From Cytobacillus purgationiresistens (GTDB lineage Bacteria > Bacillota > Bacilli > Bacillales > Cytobacillaceae), in NCBI RefSeq assembly GCF_030813235.1, contig NZ_JAUSUB010000016.1:1-64000 (forward strand): a stretch of 64,000 nucleotides of DNA, read 5' to 3'. A model generated the notes under the pieces. It was not told the origin of the DNA and searched no databases. It saw only the letters and a list, made by a program, of their open reading frames with translations. Shown here one piece after another: positions 53,250 to 61,521 of the stretch. Numbering within the stretch: the first letter of the stretch is position 1; the number at the start of each line of letters is the position of its first letter. The position numbers and the translations under genes are program-made.

Positions 53250-53831
53250 TCAGGATTGGCTTTTCTTCATAAATGTTTTCACTTCAGGTGGGGAATAGGT
53301 ATAAAACTTTTGGATCAAATGGGCAGGGTCGGCATCAACCAGCGCCATTGAGACAAATTTGTCTTGTAAAAATTGTTGCTCATTCATATGGGTGAAAAAG
53401 GAAATAAGCAAATCATAATAATGATCAATATTCAGAATTCCAATGGGTTTCTGATGCAAACCAAGCTGCCCCCAAGTAAATACTTCAAAGAATTCTTCCA
53501 ATGTTCCAGTCCCGCCAGGTAATATAATAAACCCATCCGCCAGTTGCTCCATTCTGTGCTTTCGTTCATGCATGGAATCAACTGTAATTAATTCTGTCAG
53601 ATGAGGGTGCGCGATTTCCTTATCCTGCAAAAAACGGGGGAGAACGCCAATAACTTTCCCGCCTGCTTCAAGCACACCATCCGCCACTGCTCCCATCAGC
53701 CCTATGCAGGATCCTCCATATACGAGAGCGATACCTCGCTTGGCTAATTCCTTCCCAAGCGCTTCAGCCCCTTTTTTATAAGTAGGAAGTGCTCCATCAC
53801 CAGATCCACAAAAGACTGCGATTGTGTTCAA
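53250..53831 (-). CDS. LOG family protein (YvdD-like)
   Basis: A 193-residue Rossmann-fold protein of the TIGR00730/LOG family. SMHERKHRM (near residue 85) and the phosphate-binding PGGTGTLEE (near 104) are the catalytic signatures of cytokinin-monophosphate phosphoribohydrolases and bacterial AMP nucleosidase-like relatives. It cleaves the base from a nucleoside monophosphate; natural substrate in Bacillus is unsettled. Confidence 0.9.
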   Translation of the reverse strand: MNTIAVFCGSGDGALPTYKKGAEALGKELAKRGIALVYGGSCIGLMGAVADGVLEAGGKVIGVLPRFLQDKEIAHPHLTELITVDSMHERKHRMEQLADGFIILPGGTGTLEEFFEVFTWGQLGLHQKPIGILNIDHYYDLLISFFTHMNEQQFLQDKFVSMALVDADPAHLIQKFYTYSPPEVKTFMKKSQS

Positions 53832-53918
53832 ATTTTTCTACCCCCTGATTAGTTAAATGAATTATACTTATTGAAAGTATAGCAAAAATTCTAATAAATT
53901 GAAGTGGCGGGTGGGGTT

Positions 53919-54749
53919 ATGAATAGTGTCGATCATATTGCTGAATGTATGGCGACGAGTGGGGATGTTCAAAGAGTGCAAACAGCACATCGATTGAAAT
54001 TAGCAGAATTTTGGAATATTAAGGAAGGCGATAAAATTCTTGAAATCGGTTGCGGCCAAGGCGATACAACAGCAGTTCTCGCTTTTTTAGTGGGGGAGAT
54101 GGGCCTTGTACATGGCGTTGATATTGCCTCTCCATCCTATGGCTCTCCATTAACATTAGGAGAATCGATGGAATACCTGCTTCAATCCCGTCTAGGGAAC
54201 CAAATTCATATTGATTTTTGCATGGATATATTATCCGAAAAAGTAGACTTTATGGAAAAAACTTTTGATCATATTGTTTTCTCTCATTGCTCCTGGTACT
54301 TAAATTCAATCGATGAATTTGCAGCTGTCATGAACAAAGTGAGGAAATGGGGTAAAAATCTATGCTTTGCAGAGTGGGATACTAGAATCAGCACAGTGGA
54401 GCAATATCCGCATCTCTTATCTGTCCTTATACAAGCACAATATGAATCATTTAAGCATGAAACCGATTCGAATATCAGGACATTATTTACACCTTACGAT
54501 ATCCAATCAGTCGTTAAAGACGCAGGCTGGGAGATTACGAAGGAGCATATCATTTTCTCGCCTGACCTTCAGGATGCTAAATGGGAAGTCAATAAATTAG
54601 CAACGGACTTGATTGATGAGCTTGATAGAATAGAGGATATGCCGGACAAGCTTAGGCTGCTTATTCACTCTCAAATGTCGATTCTGGAAGACTTTAGGGT
54701 AACAAATGAAATCACTCCATTGTCTGTCTATGCTTTTACTGCGGAATAA
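53919..54749 (+). CDS. Class I SAM-dependent methyltransferase
   Basis: A 276-residue methyltransferase: motif I ILEIGCGQGDTTAVLA (about residue 40), acidic VHGVDIASP, motif IV region DHIVFSHCSWYLNS. ATG 53919 follows GGTGGGG. Small-molecule acceptor, not identified. Confidence 0.85.
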   Translation: MNSVDHIAECMATSGDVQRVQTAHRLKLAEFWNIKEGDKILEIGCGQGDTTAVLAFLVGEMGLVHGVDIASPSYGSPLTLGESMEYLLQSRLGNQIHIDFCMDILSEKVDFMEKTFDHIVFSHCSWYLNSIDEFAAVMNKVRKWGKNLCFAEWDTRISTVEQYPHLLSVLIQAQYESFKHETDSNIRTLFTPYDIQSVVKDAGWEITKEHIIFSPDLQDAKWEVNKLATDLIDELDRIEDMPDKLRLLIHSQMSILEDFRVTNEITPLSVYAFTAE

Positions 54750-54774
54750 GGGGGCCTTGCTAGGGCCTTTTTTT
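54750..54774 (+). terminator. Terminator after methyltransferase
   Basis: GGCC/GGCC core with flanking G-U pairs and then TTTTTTT; short but GC-rich. Confidence 0.55.
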
Positions 54775-54942
54775 GGTTTGGAGACAGGCAGAAAGGAAAA
54801 TATGCCCGTTCTGTAATTCCACACTCGGGACAGATTGTGGAATAAGAAAAAGCAGGATGTTTTATAAAAATGCAGAATCTTAATAGAGGTATTTTTTTAT
54901 TGTTTTTTTTTAGAATTCTAGATATTCAAGGAGGAGATGACT

Positions 54943-55413
54943 TTGAGACGAATTGACTTACTTTTAAACGTACTAGATTCAACATTCGATAAAGAGAGTT
55001 GGTATGCACCGTTTAAAGATGCTGTAGAAGGACTTACAGCCGAACAGGCTATCTGGAAACCATCTGGAGAGGCAACTAAAACCATTTGGGAGAACATTAA
55101 TCATCTTATTTATTACAAAGAGAGTCTTGCTGCAAACTTGGAAGGCCGTGAATGGACACATAATCTCGACGGTGATCAAACCTTTTATCTTACCGATCAA
55201 TCTAATGATGATAAGGAATGGAAGAAAGTCGTTGAACGTTCCGAAAACGCTCAACGCAATTTAAGACAGGTATTGAGTACAATTTCCGACCGAGAGCTTG
55301 ATCAAAATTCACTCGAGGGGAAATTTATGGACAACATGCTTCATGATGCATATCATACAGGACAAATTATTCAATTAAGAAAAATGCAAGGGACATGGCC
55401 ATCAAATCGTTGA
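54943..55413 (+). CDS. DinB family protein
   Basis: A 156-residue four-helix-bundle protein: LLLNVLDSTFDKESWYAPF, then WKPSGEATKTIWENINHLIYYKES (metal-binding His) and the C-terminal HDAYHTGQIIQLRK (two His). Three histidines give the usual nickel/zinc site. Many members are thiol transferases. AAGGAGGAG touches ATG 54937 but is 6 bp from TTG 54943, which I prefer. Confidence 0.85.
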   Translation: MRRIDLLLNVLDSTFDKESWYAPFKDAVEGLTAEQAIWKPSGEATKTIWENINHLIYYKESLAANLEGREWTHNLDGDQTFYLTDQSNDDKEWKKVVERSENAQRNLRQVLSTISDRELDQNSLEGKFMDNMLHDAYHTGQIIQLRKMQGTWPSNR

Positions 55414-55519
55414 CCGATCGAAGAAATATTTTGGTTTGGTAACTTTAAAATAGGAGTTTCATGGTTATTACATTAAAGGGTGCGATTGTTGAGCATGAAA
55501 ATTTAAACAATTTTATTTT

Positions 55520-55547
55520 AACCCCGTCCTTACCTCAGAACGGGGTT
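55520..55547. terminator. Hairpin between DinB gene and metallopeptidase remnant
   Basis: AACCCCGT and ACGGGGTT, 12-nt loop. On the minus strand it is followed by an AT-rich, T-containing tail, so it probably once ended the peptidase gene. Confidence 0.6.
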
Positions 55548-55604
55548 ATACGTGTTTGAGGTTTGAAAATTTAAAAAAACTTACCCTTTTTTAAAAAATG
55601 AATC

Positions 55605-56310
55605 TTAGATTTTCTTAAAAACAGTATCATCAATATTATGGATCTCGTCAATCAATAATTTTAAGTAGCCAGTAAAATATTGTTCTGAAGTAGCTGTATA
55701 ATTTTCATTAATATATCTTTACCAATCTGATTCAATTGTAAGTCGGAATAATTGTATATATTTTCAAACTTATCAATATCCTATTCATCAATTAAATAAG
55801 TGGTAAATGAACCAGCTTGATTATAGAAATCCAGGAAAGCGCATCGTCTGTGGCCGTTTTACTTGCTGAATGGAGCGTGCTTTGTGAGAAAGAAGAATCG
55901 GCTATTTTATACATAGGCAGGCTTTTATTTTGATCGATAAAATACTTCATTATTTCGTGTATAGGCGCGCCATAATTAGGAAAAGCGGAGGAGCCATGCT
56001 CATTTTGAGTATAAACAGCAAAGCCTTCTTGTGTTAAAGCTCCATTTTCATAGGAGGAAGATCCACCCATCCTCAAACAAAACATGTGTAAGCTCATGCA
56101 CGATTGGGGGTGTATTTAAATCAATTTCAAAAAGTTGAATATCTCCACGACTGGCTAAAGATTGTCCATATCCACGATTTAAATACAGATTAATATGCTC
56201 AGGTCTTTCATACCCGATACTAATCAAATGAATGGAAGGATAAAGGCAAACCTTCGGGATGGGTGGTTGGAAATGAGATGTTATTGGAAACTTGAGGGAA
56301 ATGGTGATCT
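55605..56310 (-). pseudogene. Zinc metallopeptidase remnant (HELTH)
   Basis: Minus-strand frames piece together a peptidase: KVCLYPSIHLISIGYERPEHINLYLNRGYG, DIQLFEIDLNTPPIVHELTHVLF (zinc motif HELTH at 56098-56084), then after a shift GGSSSYENGALTQEGFAVYTQNEHG..., after another DFYNQAGSFTTYLIDE, a stop at 55783, DKFENIYNYSDLQLNQI, and lastly ENYTATSEQYFTGYLKLLIDEI ending at 55605. At least three shifts and one stop. The Glu in TQEGFAVY is the usual third zinc ligand of HExxH gluzincins. Start not identified. Confidence 0.7.
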
Positions 56311-56410
56311 GTTATTGGATGGATGATTGCAAGTATTCAAACTAAGTTCTAAATTGTAGGGTCTATCATTTTTCTTATATAACATTTCTGTATATAGGTG
56401 AATGCAATGG

Positions 56411-56437
56411 ACAACTTAAAAGTCCATACATACCCTA
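56411..56437 (+). promoter_or_regulatory. SigmaK-like promoter of cotD-type gene
   Basis: AC (56411-56412), 16 bp, CATACCCTA (56429-56437) matches the SigmaK consensus AC-N16/17-CATA-N3-TA. It lies about 32 bp before the coat gene start. Confidence 0.65.
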
Positions 56438-56468
56438 ATAAGGAATATAAAAGAATGGAGGTCTTATA

Positions 56469-56831
56469 GTGAATTATAAACATTGGAACAACCAGCCTAA
56501 CCAACAGGTGGCAGGAGCATGGGACAATCAATGGAACAATGGGCAAGGTTTTCCTAAACATTGTGCACCTCAAGTTTCACCAACTCAGCAAGGTCCATCC
56601 CAAGTCTCACCTACTCAACAGTATGTGAATACAAATGTATCCAACACTGAGATTAATCATGTTCATCCTAGTCACACGACAAATGTTAATAAGCATATGA
56701 CTACTCACAAGCATTATTTCCCACATACTGAATCTGTCGTAAATGATATTCAAGAGCAGCATATTATGTGTGGAAAACCTCACAACCCTTGTCCGCCGCC
56801 ATGCGGACCAAAAAAACCATTTGGTTGGTAA
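56469..56831 (+). CDS. CotD family spore coat protein
   Basis: A 120-residue, Asn/Gln/His/Pro-rich protein: repeated SPTQQ near residues 37-52, a His-rich centre (VHPSHTTNVNKHMTTHKHYFPHTESVVNDI, the CotD core) and a Cys/Pro tail (CGKPHNPCPPPCGPKK). CotD-type proteins are inner-coat components made in the mother cell. GTG 56469 follows ATGGAGG. The SigmaK-like promoter agrees with late mother-cell expression. Confidence 0.9.
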   Translation: MNYKHWNNQPNQQVAGAWDNQWNNGQGFPKHCAPQVSPTQQGPSQVSPTQQYVNTNVSNTEINHVHPSHTTNVNKHMTTHKHYFPHTESVVNDIQEQHIMCGKPHNPCPPPCGPKKPFGW

Positions 56832-56835
56832 TAGT

Positions 56836-56863
56836 AAAAGTCCCTCGAATTCGGGGGACTTTT
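56836..56863. terminator. Bidirectional terminator after cotD
   Basis: AAAAGTCCC and GGGACTTTT around a 10-nt loop, shared with the convergent transporter gene. Confidence 0.85.
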
Positions 56864-56869
56864 AGTTTA

Positions 56870-57820
56870 TTAAAACTTTTTTCTAGTTTGAAGTAATACT
56901 TGAGAAACAGCTGCCAAGACTGGCAGCTCAATTAAAGGTCCGATCACTAACGCCAAAGCAATCAACGGCTGATCAGGAAAAGCTGTGACAGCAATGGCAA
57001 GTGCAACCGGGGAGTTCCTCGCGATGACCGTTAAGTTTAAGCTAACGGTATCTTCATATGAAAATTTGAGAAGTTTCCCAATAAGTTTCGATATAATGAA
57101 ATTGAAAAGAAAGTAAAGCAGGACAGGTATGATAAGTACATAAATGACGGCCAAATTACTCATTAAATAGGAACCTTGTGATGCGAACATGGCCGTAATT
57201 GCAAGTGATAAAAAGCCAATCTGGGCCGACGAAAAGAAGGGAATCAGATGTTCCTTTAATAGAACCTGCTTCTTTCTAAGCAAAAATCTGGTCAAATGGG
57301 CCAAAGTAAATGGCAGTAAGAGAACGAAAATAATACTTTCTATAATTGTTGACAGAGATACTGATTCAATCGTGCCCGCGAAAATAAATAAATAGATAGG
57401 CAGCAACAATACTTGCAGGATTAAATTAATGGGCAGAATGGAAGTAGCTAAGGGAACATTTCCCTTAGCGATAGAGGTGAAAACAAGATACCAGTCGGTG
57501 CATGGTGTCACCATTAACATGATAAACCCGATCCATAACGCTGGGTGGTCACTTAAGAAAACTGCACCCAGTCCCCAAGCAAAAACAGGTGTCCAAATGA
57601 AATTTATGATAGTTGATGCACTTAGAAACTTTATATTTTTAAATGCATCCTTTAAATTTTTCAATGGAATCGTTAAAAATAAACCATAGAGCATGAATAC
57701 TAAAAATGGTAAGATAACTGCCTCTGCATGCGTTTTAAAAAATGTGAACTGACCTAATAAAAGGCCTATACCTACAGAAAATAAAATGATTAGAGTTTGA
57801 AATTTTTCAAAAAAATTCAT
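56870..57820 (-). CDS. ACR3/bile-acid-symporter family transporter
   Basis: A 316-residue, ten-helix protein. TPCTDWYLVFTSIAKGNVPLA (near residue 105) has the conserved cysteine of ACR3 arsenite exporters, and ARNSPVALAIAVTAFPDQPLIALALVIGPLIELPVL is the second conserved half. No arsR, arsC or arsA is near; the divergent gene is an Rrf2 regulator. Arsenite efflux is possible, another anion too. Confidence 0.75.
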   Translation of the reverse strand: MNFFEKFQTLIILFSVGIGLLLGQFTFFKTHAEAVILPFLVFMLYGLFLTIPLKNLKDAFKNIKFLSASTIINFIWTPVFAWGLGAVFLSDHPALWIGFIMLMVTPCTDWYLVFTSIAKGNVPLATSILPINLILQVLLLPIYLFIFAGTIESVSLSTIIESIIFVLLLPFTLAHLTRFLLRKKQVLLKEHLIPFFSSAQIGFLSLAITAMFASQGSYLMSNLAVIYVLIIPVLLYFLFNFIISKLIGKLLKFSYEDTVSLNLTVIARNSPVALAIAVTAFPDQPLIALALVIGPLIELPVLAAVSQVLLQTRKKF

Positions 57821-57961
57821 GTTTTTGTCCTTATTTAGTAGTAACTATAGTTTATCAATAGTATCAGGAAAAATAAATGAATATAGAGCAATAAATTAGA
57901 CATTTAATTTAATAAACGATATTATAGATGCTTAAAGTCCGTAATAGAGGTGGCGAATCTG

Positions 57962-58363
57962 ATGAAGTACTCAAAGGCAACTAACTATGCACTCCATACA
58001 ATGGTGTATTTAGCAGCCGTTTCACCTGATAAACGTCTAGGTGTACAGCAGTTAGCTGAACGTTTCGACGTTTCTCCCACATACTTGTCGAAAATATTAA
58101 CAAAGCTTGTAAAGGCGGGAATGATTGCATCAGTTTCCGGTGCAAATGGCGGATATAAATTGAAGCCAAGCTGGGAAAAGATATCATTCATGGATGTGAT
58201 TGATGCAATTGAAGGCTCTGACTCTTTATTCGATTGTAATCTTAATCACCAGTCTGACTGCGTGATTCAACAGGTAATGGAGTCTGCAGAAGAAGAGATG
58301 GAGAACAAATTAAAAAAACAAAAAATCGCTGATATTGCCAAGAAAATAACGGTGGATCACTAA
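57962..58363 (+). CDS. Rrf2 family regulator with two cysteines
   Basis: A 133-residue winged-helix protein: MKYSKATNYALHTMVYLA, PTYLSKILTKLVKAGMI, wing SGANGGYKL. Two cysteines, C-x9-C (DCNLNHQSDC), sit where Fe-S Rrf2 proteins have three; a thiol-based switch is more likely. ATG 57962 follows AGAGGTGG. It is 73 bp ahead of the TrxR-like gene and divergent from the ACR3-like transporter, either or both of which it may control. Confidence 0.88.
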   Translation: MKYSKATNYALHTMVYLAAVSPDKRLGVQQLAERFDVSPTYLSKILTKLVKAGMIASVSGANGGYKLKPSWEKISFMDVIDAIEGSDSLFDCNLNHQSDCVIQQVMESAEEEMENKLKKQKIADIAKKITVDH

Positions 58364-58436
58364 GCCACCTTGTTTTGCTTATATTACGGATATTAAAGAG
58401 TTATTAAATCTATAATATGAATGAAAGGATGATCAC

Positions 58437-59342
58437 ATGATGATATATGATTGTATAGTAATTGGGGCTGGTCCGGCGGGGTTAAGCGCTACTTTAACAT
58501 TAGGAAGAGCAAGGAGAAATGTGGCTGTTATCGACAATGGAACGAATCGAAATCGGATCACAAAGGAAGCGCATGGCTATCTGACACGAGACAATATTAA
58601 GCCAGAAGAGTTCCGCCAAATCGGTCTAAGTGAATTAAGAAATTACCCTTCCATCTCCGTCTTTCAAGCAACTGTGAACGAAATTAAGAAAGATGAAGCT
58701 GCAAATCAATTTTTAGTTCACACTGCTGATGGGCAGAAGCATCGATCAGAAAAAATCATTTTGGCGACAGGTGTCCAAGAGGAATTTAAGCATGAGGATG
58801 TAAGAGGCCATTATGGAATAAGCTTGTTTAGCTGCCCTTATTGTGACGGTTGGGAACTTCGGGATCAACCGCTTGTCATCATAGCTGAAGAGGAAGAACA
58901 TGCCAATCACCTGACTAAGCTCGTTTATAACTGGTCAACCGACCTTGTAGTAGCTACTAACGGTGGCGAGATGGCTCAGTCTAACAAAGATAAACTGGAG
59001 TCAAAGGGAATTCTCTTGAAGACAGAACCAATCAAATCTTTACATGGAAAAGACGGTTATCTAGAGGAGATTGAATTTATTTCTGGAGAACGAATACAAA
59101 GAAAAGGGGGATTTGTTGCCCCTTCATTTTACCGGCCAAACCATTTTCTTGAACAACTGGGATGTGATCTTGACGAATCGGGTGCTGCAGTTACTGATGG
59201 AGCCGGTCGTACGTCGCAAAATCATATTTATATTGCTGGTGAGACAGAACAAGGGGGATCCACTTCATTATTATTTGCAGCAGCAGCTGGAAGCAAAGCG
59301 GCGTTTGCTGTGAATATGGATTTGACGACTGAACGATTTTAA
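58437..59342 (+). CDS. TrxR-like FAD/NAD(P) oxidoreductase with CPYC
   Basis: A 301-residue paralog of the flavoprotein at 46384: GAGPAGLSATLTLGRARRNVAV, redox pair CPYC in SLFSCPYCDGWELRD and C-terminal HIYIAGETEQ. CPYCDGWE is the motif of TrxR-like dithiol oxidases such as those of holomycin and depsipeptide pathways, though no such cluster is here. Downstream of a two-cysteine Rrf2 regulator, suggesting thiol-stress control. Confidence 0.85.
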   Translation: MMIYDCIVIGAGPAGLSATLTLGRARRNVAVIDNGTNRNRITKEAHGYLTRDNIKPEEFRQIGLSELRNYPSISVFQATVNEIKKDEAANQFLVHTADGQKHRSEKIILATGVQEEFKHEDVRGHYGISLFSCPYCDGWELRDQPLVIIAEEEEHANHLTKLVYNWSTDLVVATNGGEMAQSNKDKLESKGILLKTEPIKSLHGKDGYLEEIEFISGERIQRKGGFVAPSFYRPNHFLEQLGCDLDESGAAVTDGAGRTSQNHIYIAGETEQGGSTSLLFAAAAGSKAAFAVNMDLTTERF

Positions 59343-59357
59343 TCAAAATAAAATGCT

Positions 59358-59390
59358 AGACCCGCCACCTTAAAAATGGCGGGTCTTTAT
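59358..59390 (+). terminator. Terminator after TrxR-like gene
   Basis: AGACCCGCCA and TGGCGGGTCT around 9 nt, then TTATT. Confidence 0.85.
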
Positions 59391-59462
59391 TAACAAATCT
59401 ATATATTGATCTATTGAAAAAAGGTATGATGATAAGAAAAGAGAGAGCTTAGGGAGGATAGG

Positions 59463-59825
59463 ATGAAAACATATCAGGATGCTCTAAATAACTATATTGT
59501 GGCAACCAATTCTCACGACTTTAGTAATGTGAAGAGACTATTACACCCAGAAGCTGTCTTTTTGTTTTCCGATCTAACATGTACAACTCTGGATGAAATC
59601 GGACATTATTTTAATCATGCTTGGAATGTGATAAAAGAAGAAGTATATTCTGCAACAAATATTCAATGGATCGCGGTCGATGAAAAAATAGCCACCTGTA
59701 TCTATACCTATCATTATCATGGTTATCAAGATGGGAAGTTTGTTTCAGGGAGCGGAAGGGCTACAAATGTATTTACATTTGTTGAGGGTGAGTGGAAGTT
59801 GATTCATGAGCATTTGAGCAGCTAA
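59463..59825 (+). CDS. SnoaL/NTF2-like protein
   Basis: A 120-residue cone-shaped NTF2-fold protein (YIVATNSHDFSNVKRLLHPEAVFLFSD at the start, SGRATNVFTFVEGEWKLIHEHLS at the end), typical of the SnoaL-like/DUF4440 group. Role unknown: binding or isomerase. GGGAGGATAGG precedes the ATG. The third repeat array begins 18 bp after its stop. Confidence 0.8.
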   Translation: MKTYQDALNNYIVATNSHDFSNVKRLLHPEAVFLFSDLTCTTLDEIGHYFNHAWNVIKEEVYSATNIQWIAVDEKIATCIYTYHYHGYQDGKFVSGSGRATNVFTFVEGEWKLIHEHLSS

Positions 59826-59842
59826 AGCGAATTTGCATTTAA

Positions 59843-60116
59843 GGGTAACTAGTTTGGACAACTAGTGCCCGAATGACAGGAAAAAGGAGAAATAGGTTAA
59901 CTAGTTGGAGCAACTAGTGCCCGAATGACAGGAAAAAGAAGAAAAAGGGTAACTAGTTGGTGCATCTAGTGCCCGAATGACAGGAAAAAGAAGAAAAAGG
60001 GTAACTAGTTGGGACAACTAGTGCCCGAATGACAGGAAAAAGAAGAAACAGGGTAACTAGTTGGTGCATCTAGTGCCCGAATGACAGGAAAAAGAAGAAA
60101 CAGGGTAACTAGTTGA
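59843..60116. repeat. 52-bp intergenic tandem repeat array C
   Basis: Five exact 52-bp units (register TAACTAGTT at 59846, 59898, 59950, 60002, 60054) and a partial sixth at 60106. Each unit holds a hairpin-capable core such as ACTAGTTG-GGA-CAACTAGT, then GTGCCCGAATGACAGG and a purine tract AGGAAAAAGAAGAAA. Units 3 and 5 share a variant (GGTGCATC) that shortens the stem. The remainder of the gap to 60344 holds nothing I can support. Confidence 0.95.
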
Positions 60117-60344
60117 ATTGAATAGGATCGGGTTTGTCAAATTAAGTGTGTAAATTATTCTAGGTAGGTAAGGGCACGTTCTTTCAGCTTTTCGTGGAGT
60201 AAGGATTGATTCATGACCATTGACCAATTTTGAATATGTCCCGGGTCACCTTTGTTAAGTTGCCCCTTTTATACCTGAAATTCCATTTCTGTCGCAGCAA
60301 AATCATCAGACTGATTATAGTAAAGGTTATTTTCAAAATAAAAA

Positions 60345-60371
60345 GGCCTAATGTTTATCTCACATTAGGCC
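60345..60371 (-). terminator. Terminator after butanediol dehydrogenase
   Basis: GGCCTAATGT and ACATTAGGCC, 7-nt loop; followed by TTTTT on the minus strand. Confidence 0.9.
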
Positions 60372-60379
60372 CAATCTAC

Positions 60380-61432
60380 TTAGTTGTTTGTTGGTTTCAC
60401 CAAAATTTTTGCTTGTTTCACATCGTTCGTTAATTGATTGAAGCCTTGGTCAATAAGGTCATCTAGCTGAATTTTCTTTGTGATGACTTGTTTAACATCT
60501 AATCTTCCTGTAGCAATCATATCAATCACTTCCGGGAAGATATGACGATAGGCAAGTGTGGAAGTAATATCGGCAGCCTTAAACATGATCTGTCCCATAT
60601 CGATGGAAACAGGCTTTGAATAGACGGCAATCGCCATTACTTGTCCGCCTTGACGAACAGAAGCCACTGCATTTGTCATAGTAGGCTGAACGCCAGCAGC
60701 TTCATACGCTACATTTACCCCGCCATTTGTTAATTGCAAAATCGTAGCAGCGATATCATCACGGCTTCCATTAATGATGGTAGTTGCCCCTAATTCTTTC
60801 GCTTTTTTAAGTCGTTCCTCAGACAAGTCGACAACAATCATTTGGGTGGCTCCAGCAGCCTTTGCTGACAATAAGGTTAGTAGACCAATTGGGCCAGCGC
60901 CGAAGATTGCTACAGAGTCGCCGGCTTTTAGCTTGCTTTCTCTAACAGCATAGAAAGATACGGCAGCTGGTTCAACCAATGCCCCTTCTTCAAAAGAAAC
61001 ATTGTCTGGCAATACATGGACCATGTTTTCATCTACAACTACATATTCAGCAAATCCGCCATCACGGTTCAATCCTACAAACCCGACTTGGTTACATTGA
61101 TTATAATATCCTCTTTTACAAGCGTAACATTCGCCACAGTAGATTAACGGCTCGATAGCTACTCTCTCGCCAACCTGATGACCCGATACATCTTCACCAA
61201 GTTCTACAATTGTGCCGGAAAATTCATGTCCTAGGGTAATCGGAGGTTTTTGTCCGCTAATAGGATGTGCCTCTTTACTTAATCCATGTGCATAAGCATG
61301 GAGGTCACTTCCGCAGATCCCTGTCCATTCTACTTTAACTTTTATTTGACTCGATGAAACAACTGGTTCCTCAATCTGTTCAATACGAACATCTTTAATA
61401 TCATGCCATACTGCTGCTTTCATCTTTTTCAT
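60380..61432 (-). CDS. bdhA: 2,3-butanediol dehydrogenase / zinc alcohol dehydrogenase
   Basis: A 350-residue zinc MDR enzyme. Catalytic zinc ligands are in GICGSDLH (Cys) and GHEFSG (His-Glu); the structural zinc uses four Cys in CGECYACKRGYYNQC; cofactor loop GAGPIGLLTLL with acidic VVDLS for NAD. YAHGLSKEAHPISGQKPPITLGHE resembles BdhA, which interconverts acetoin and butanediol. Other sec-alcohols are possible. Divergent from a LysR regulator. Confidence 0.85.
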   Translation of the reverse strand: MKKMKAAVWHDIKDVRIEQIEEPVVSSSQIKVKVEWTGICGSDLHAYAHGLSKEAHPISGQKPPITLGHEFSGTIVELGEDVSGHQVGERVAIEPLIYCGECYACKRGYYNQCNQVGFVGLNRDGGFAEYVVVDENMVHVLPDNVSFEEGALVEPAAVSFYAVRESKLKAGDSVAIFGAGPIGLLTLLSAKAAGATQMIVVDLSEERLKKAKELGATTIINGSRDDIAATILQLTNGGVNVAYEAAGVQPTMTNAVASVRQGGQVMAIAVYSKPVSIDMGQIMFKAADITSTLAYRHIFPEVIDMIATGRLDVKQVITKKIQLDDLIDQGFNQLTNDVKQAKILVKPTNN

Positions 61433-61521
61433 CCCCTTTTTTTATTACAATTGTATTATATCAATTTGCCTATTTAATTAAAAGTTAATATAATTTAATA
61501 TGTATTAACTATTACTTAAGG

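Noticed and set aside
60230-60433. 67-codon frame between array C and bdhA
   Set aside because: It crosses the bdhA terminator and antisense C-terminus; basic/hydrophobic composition is of the shadow type.
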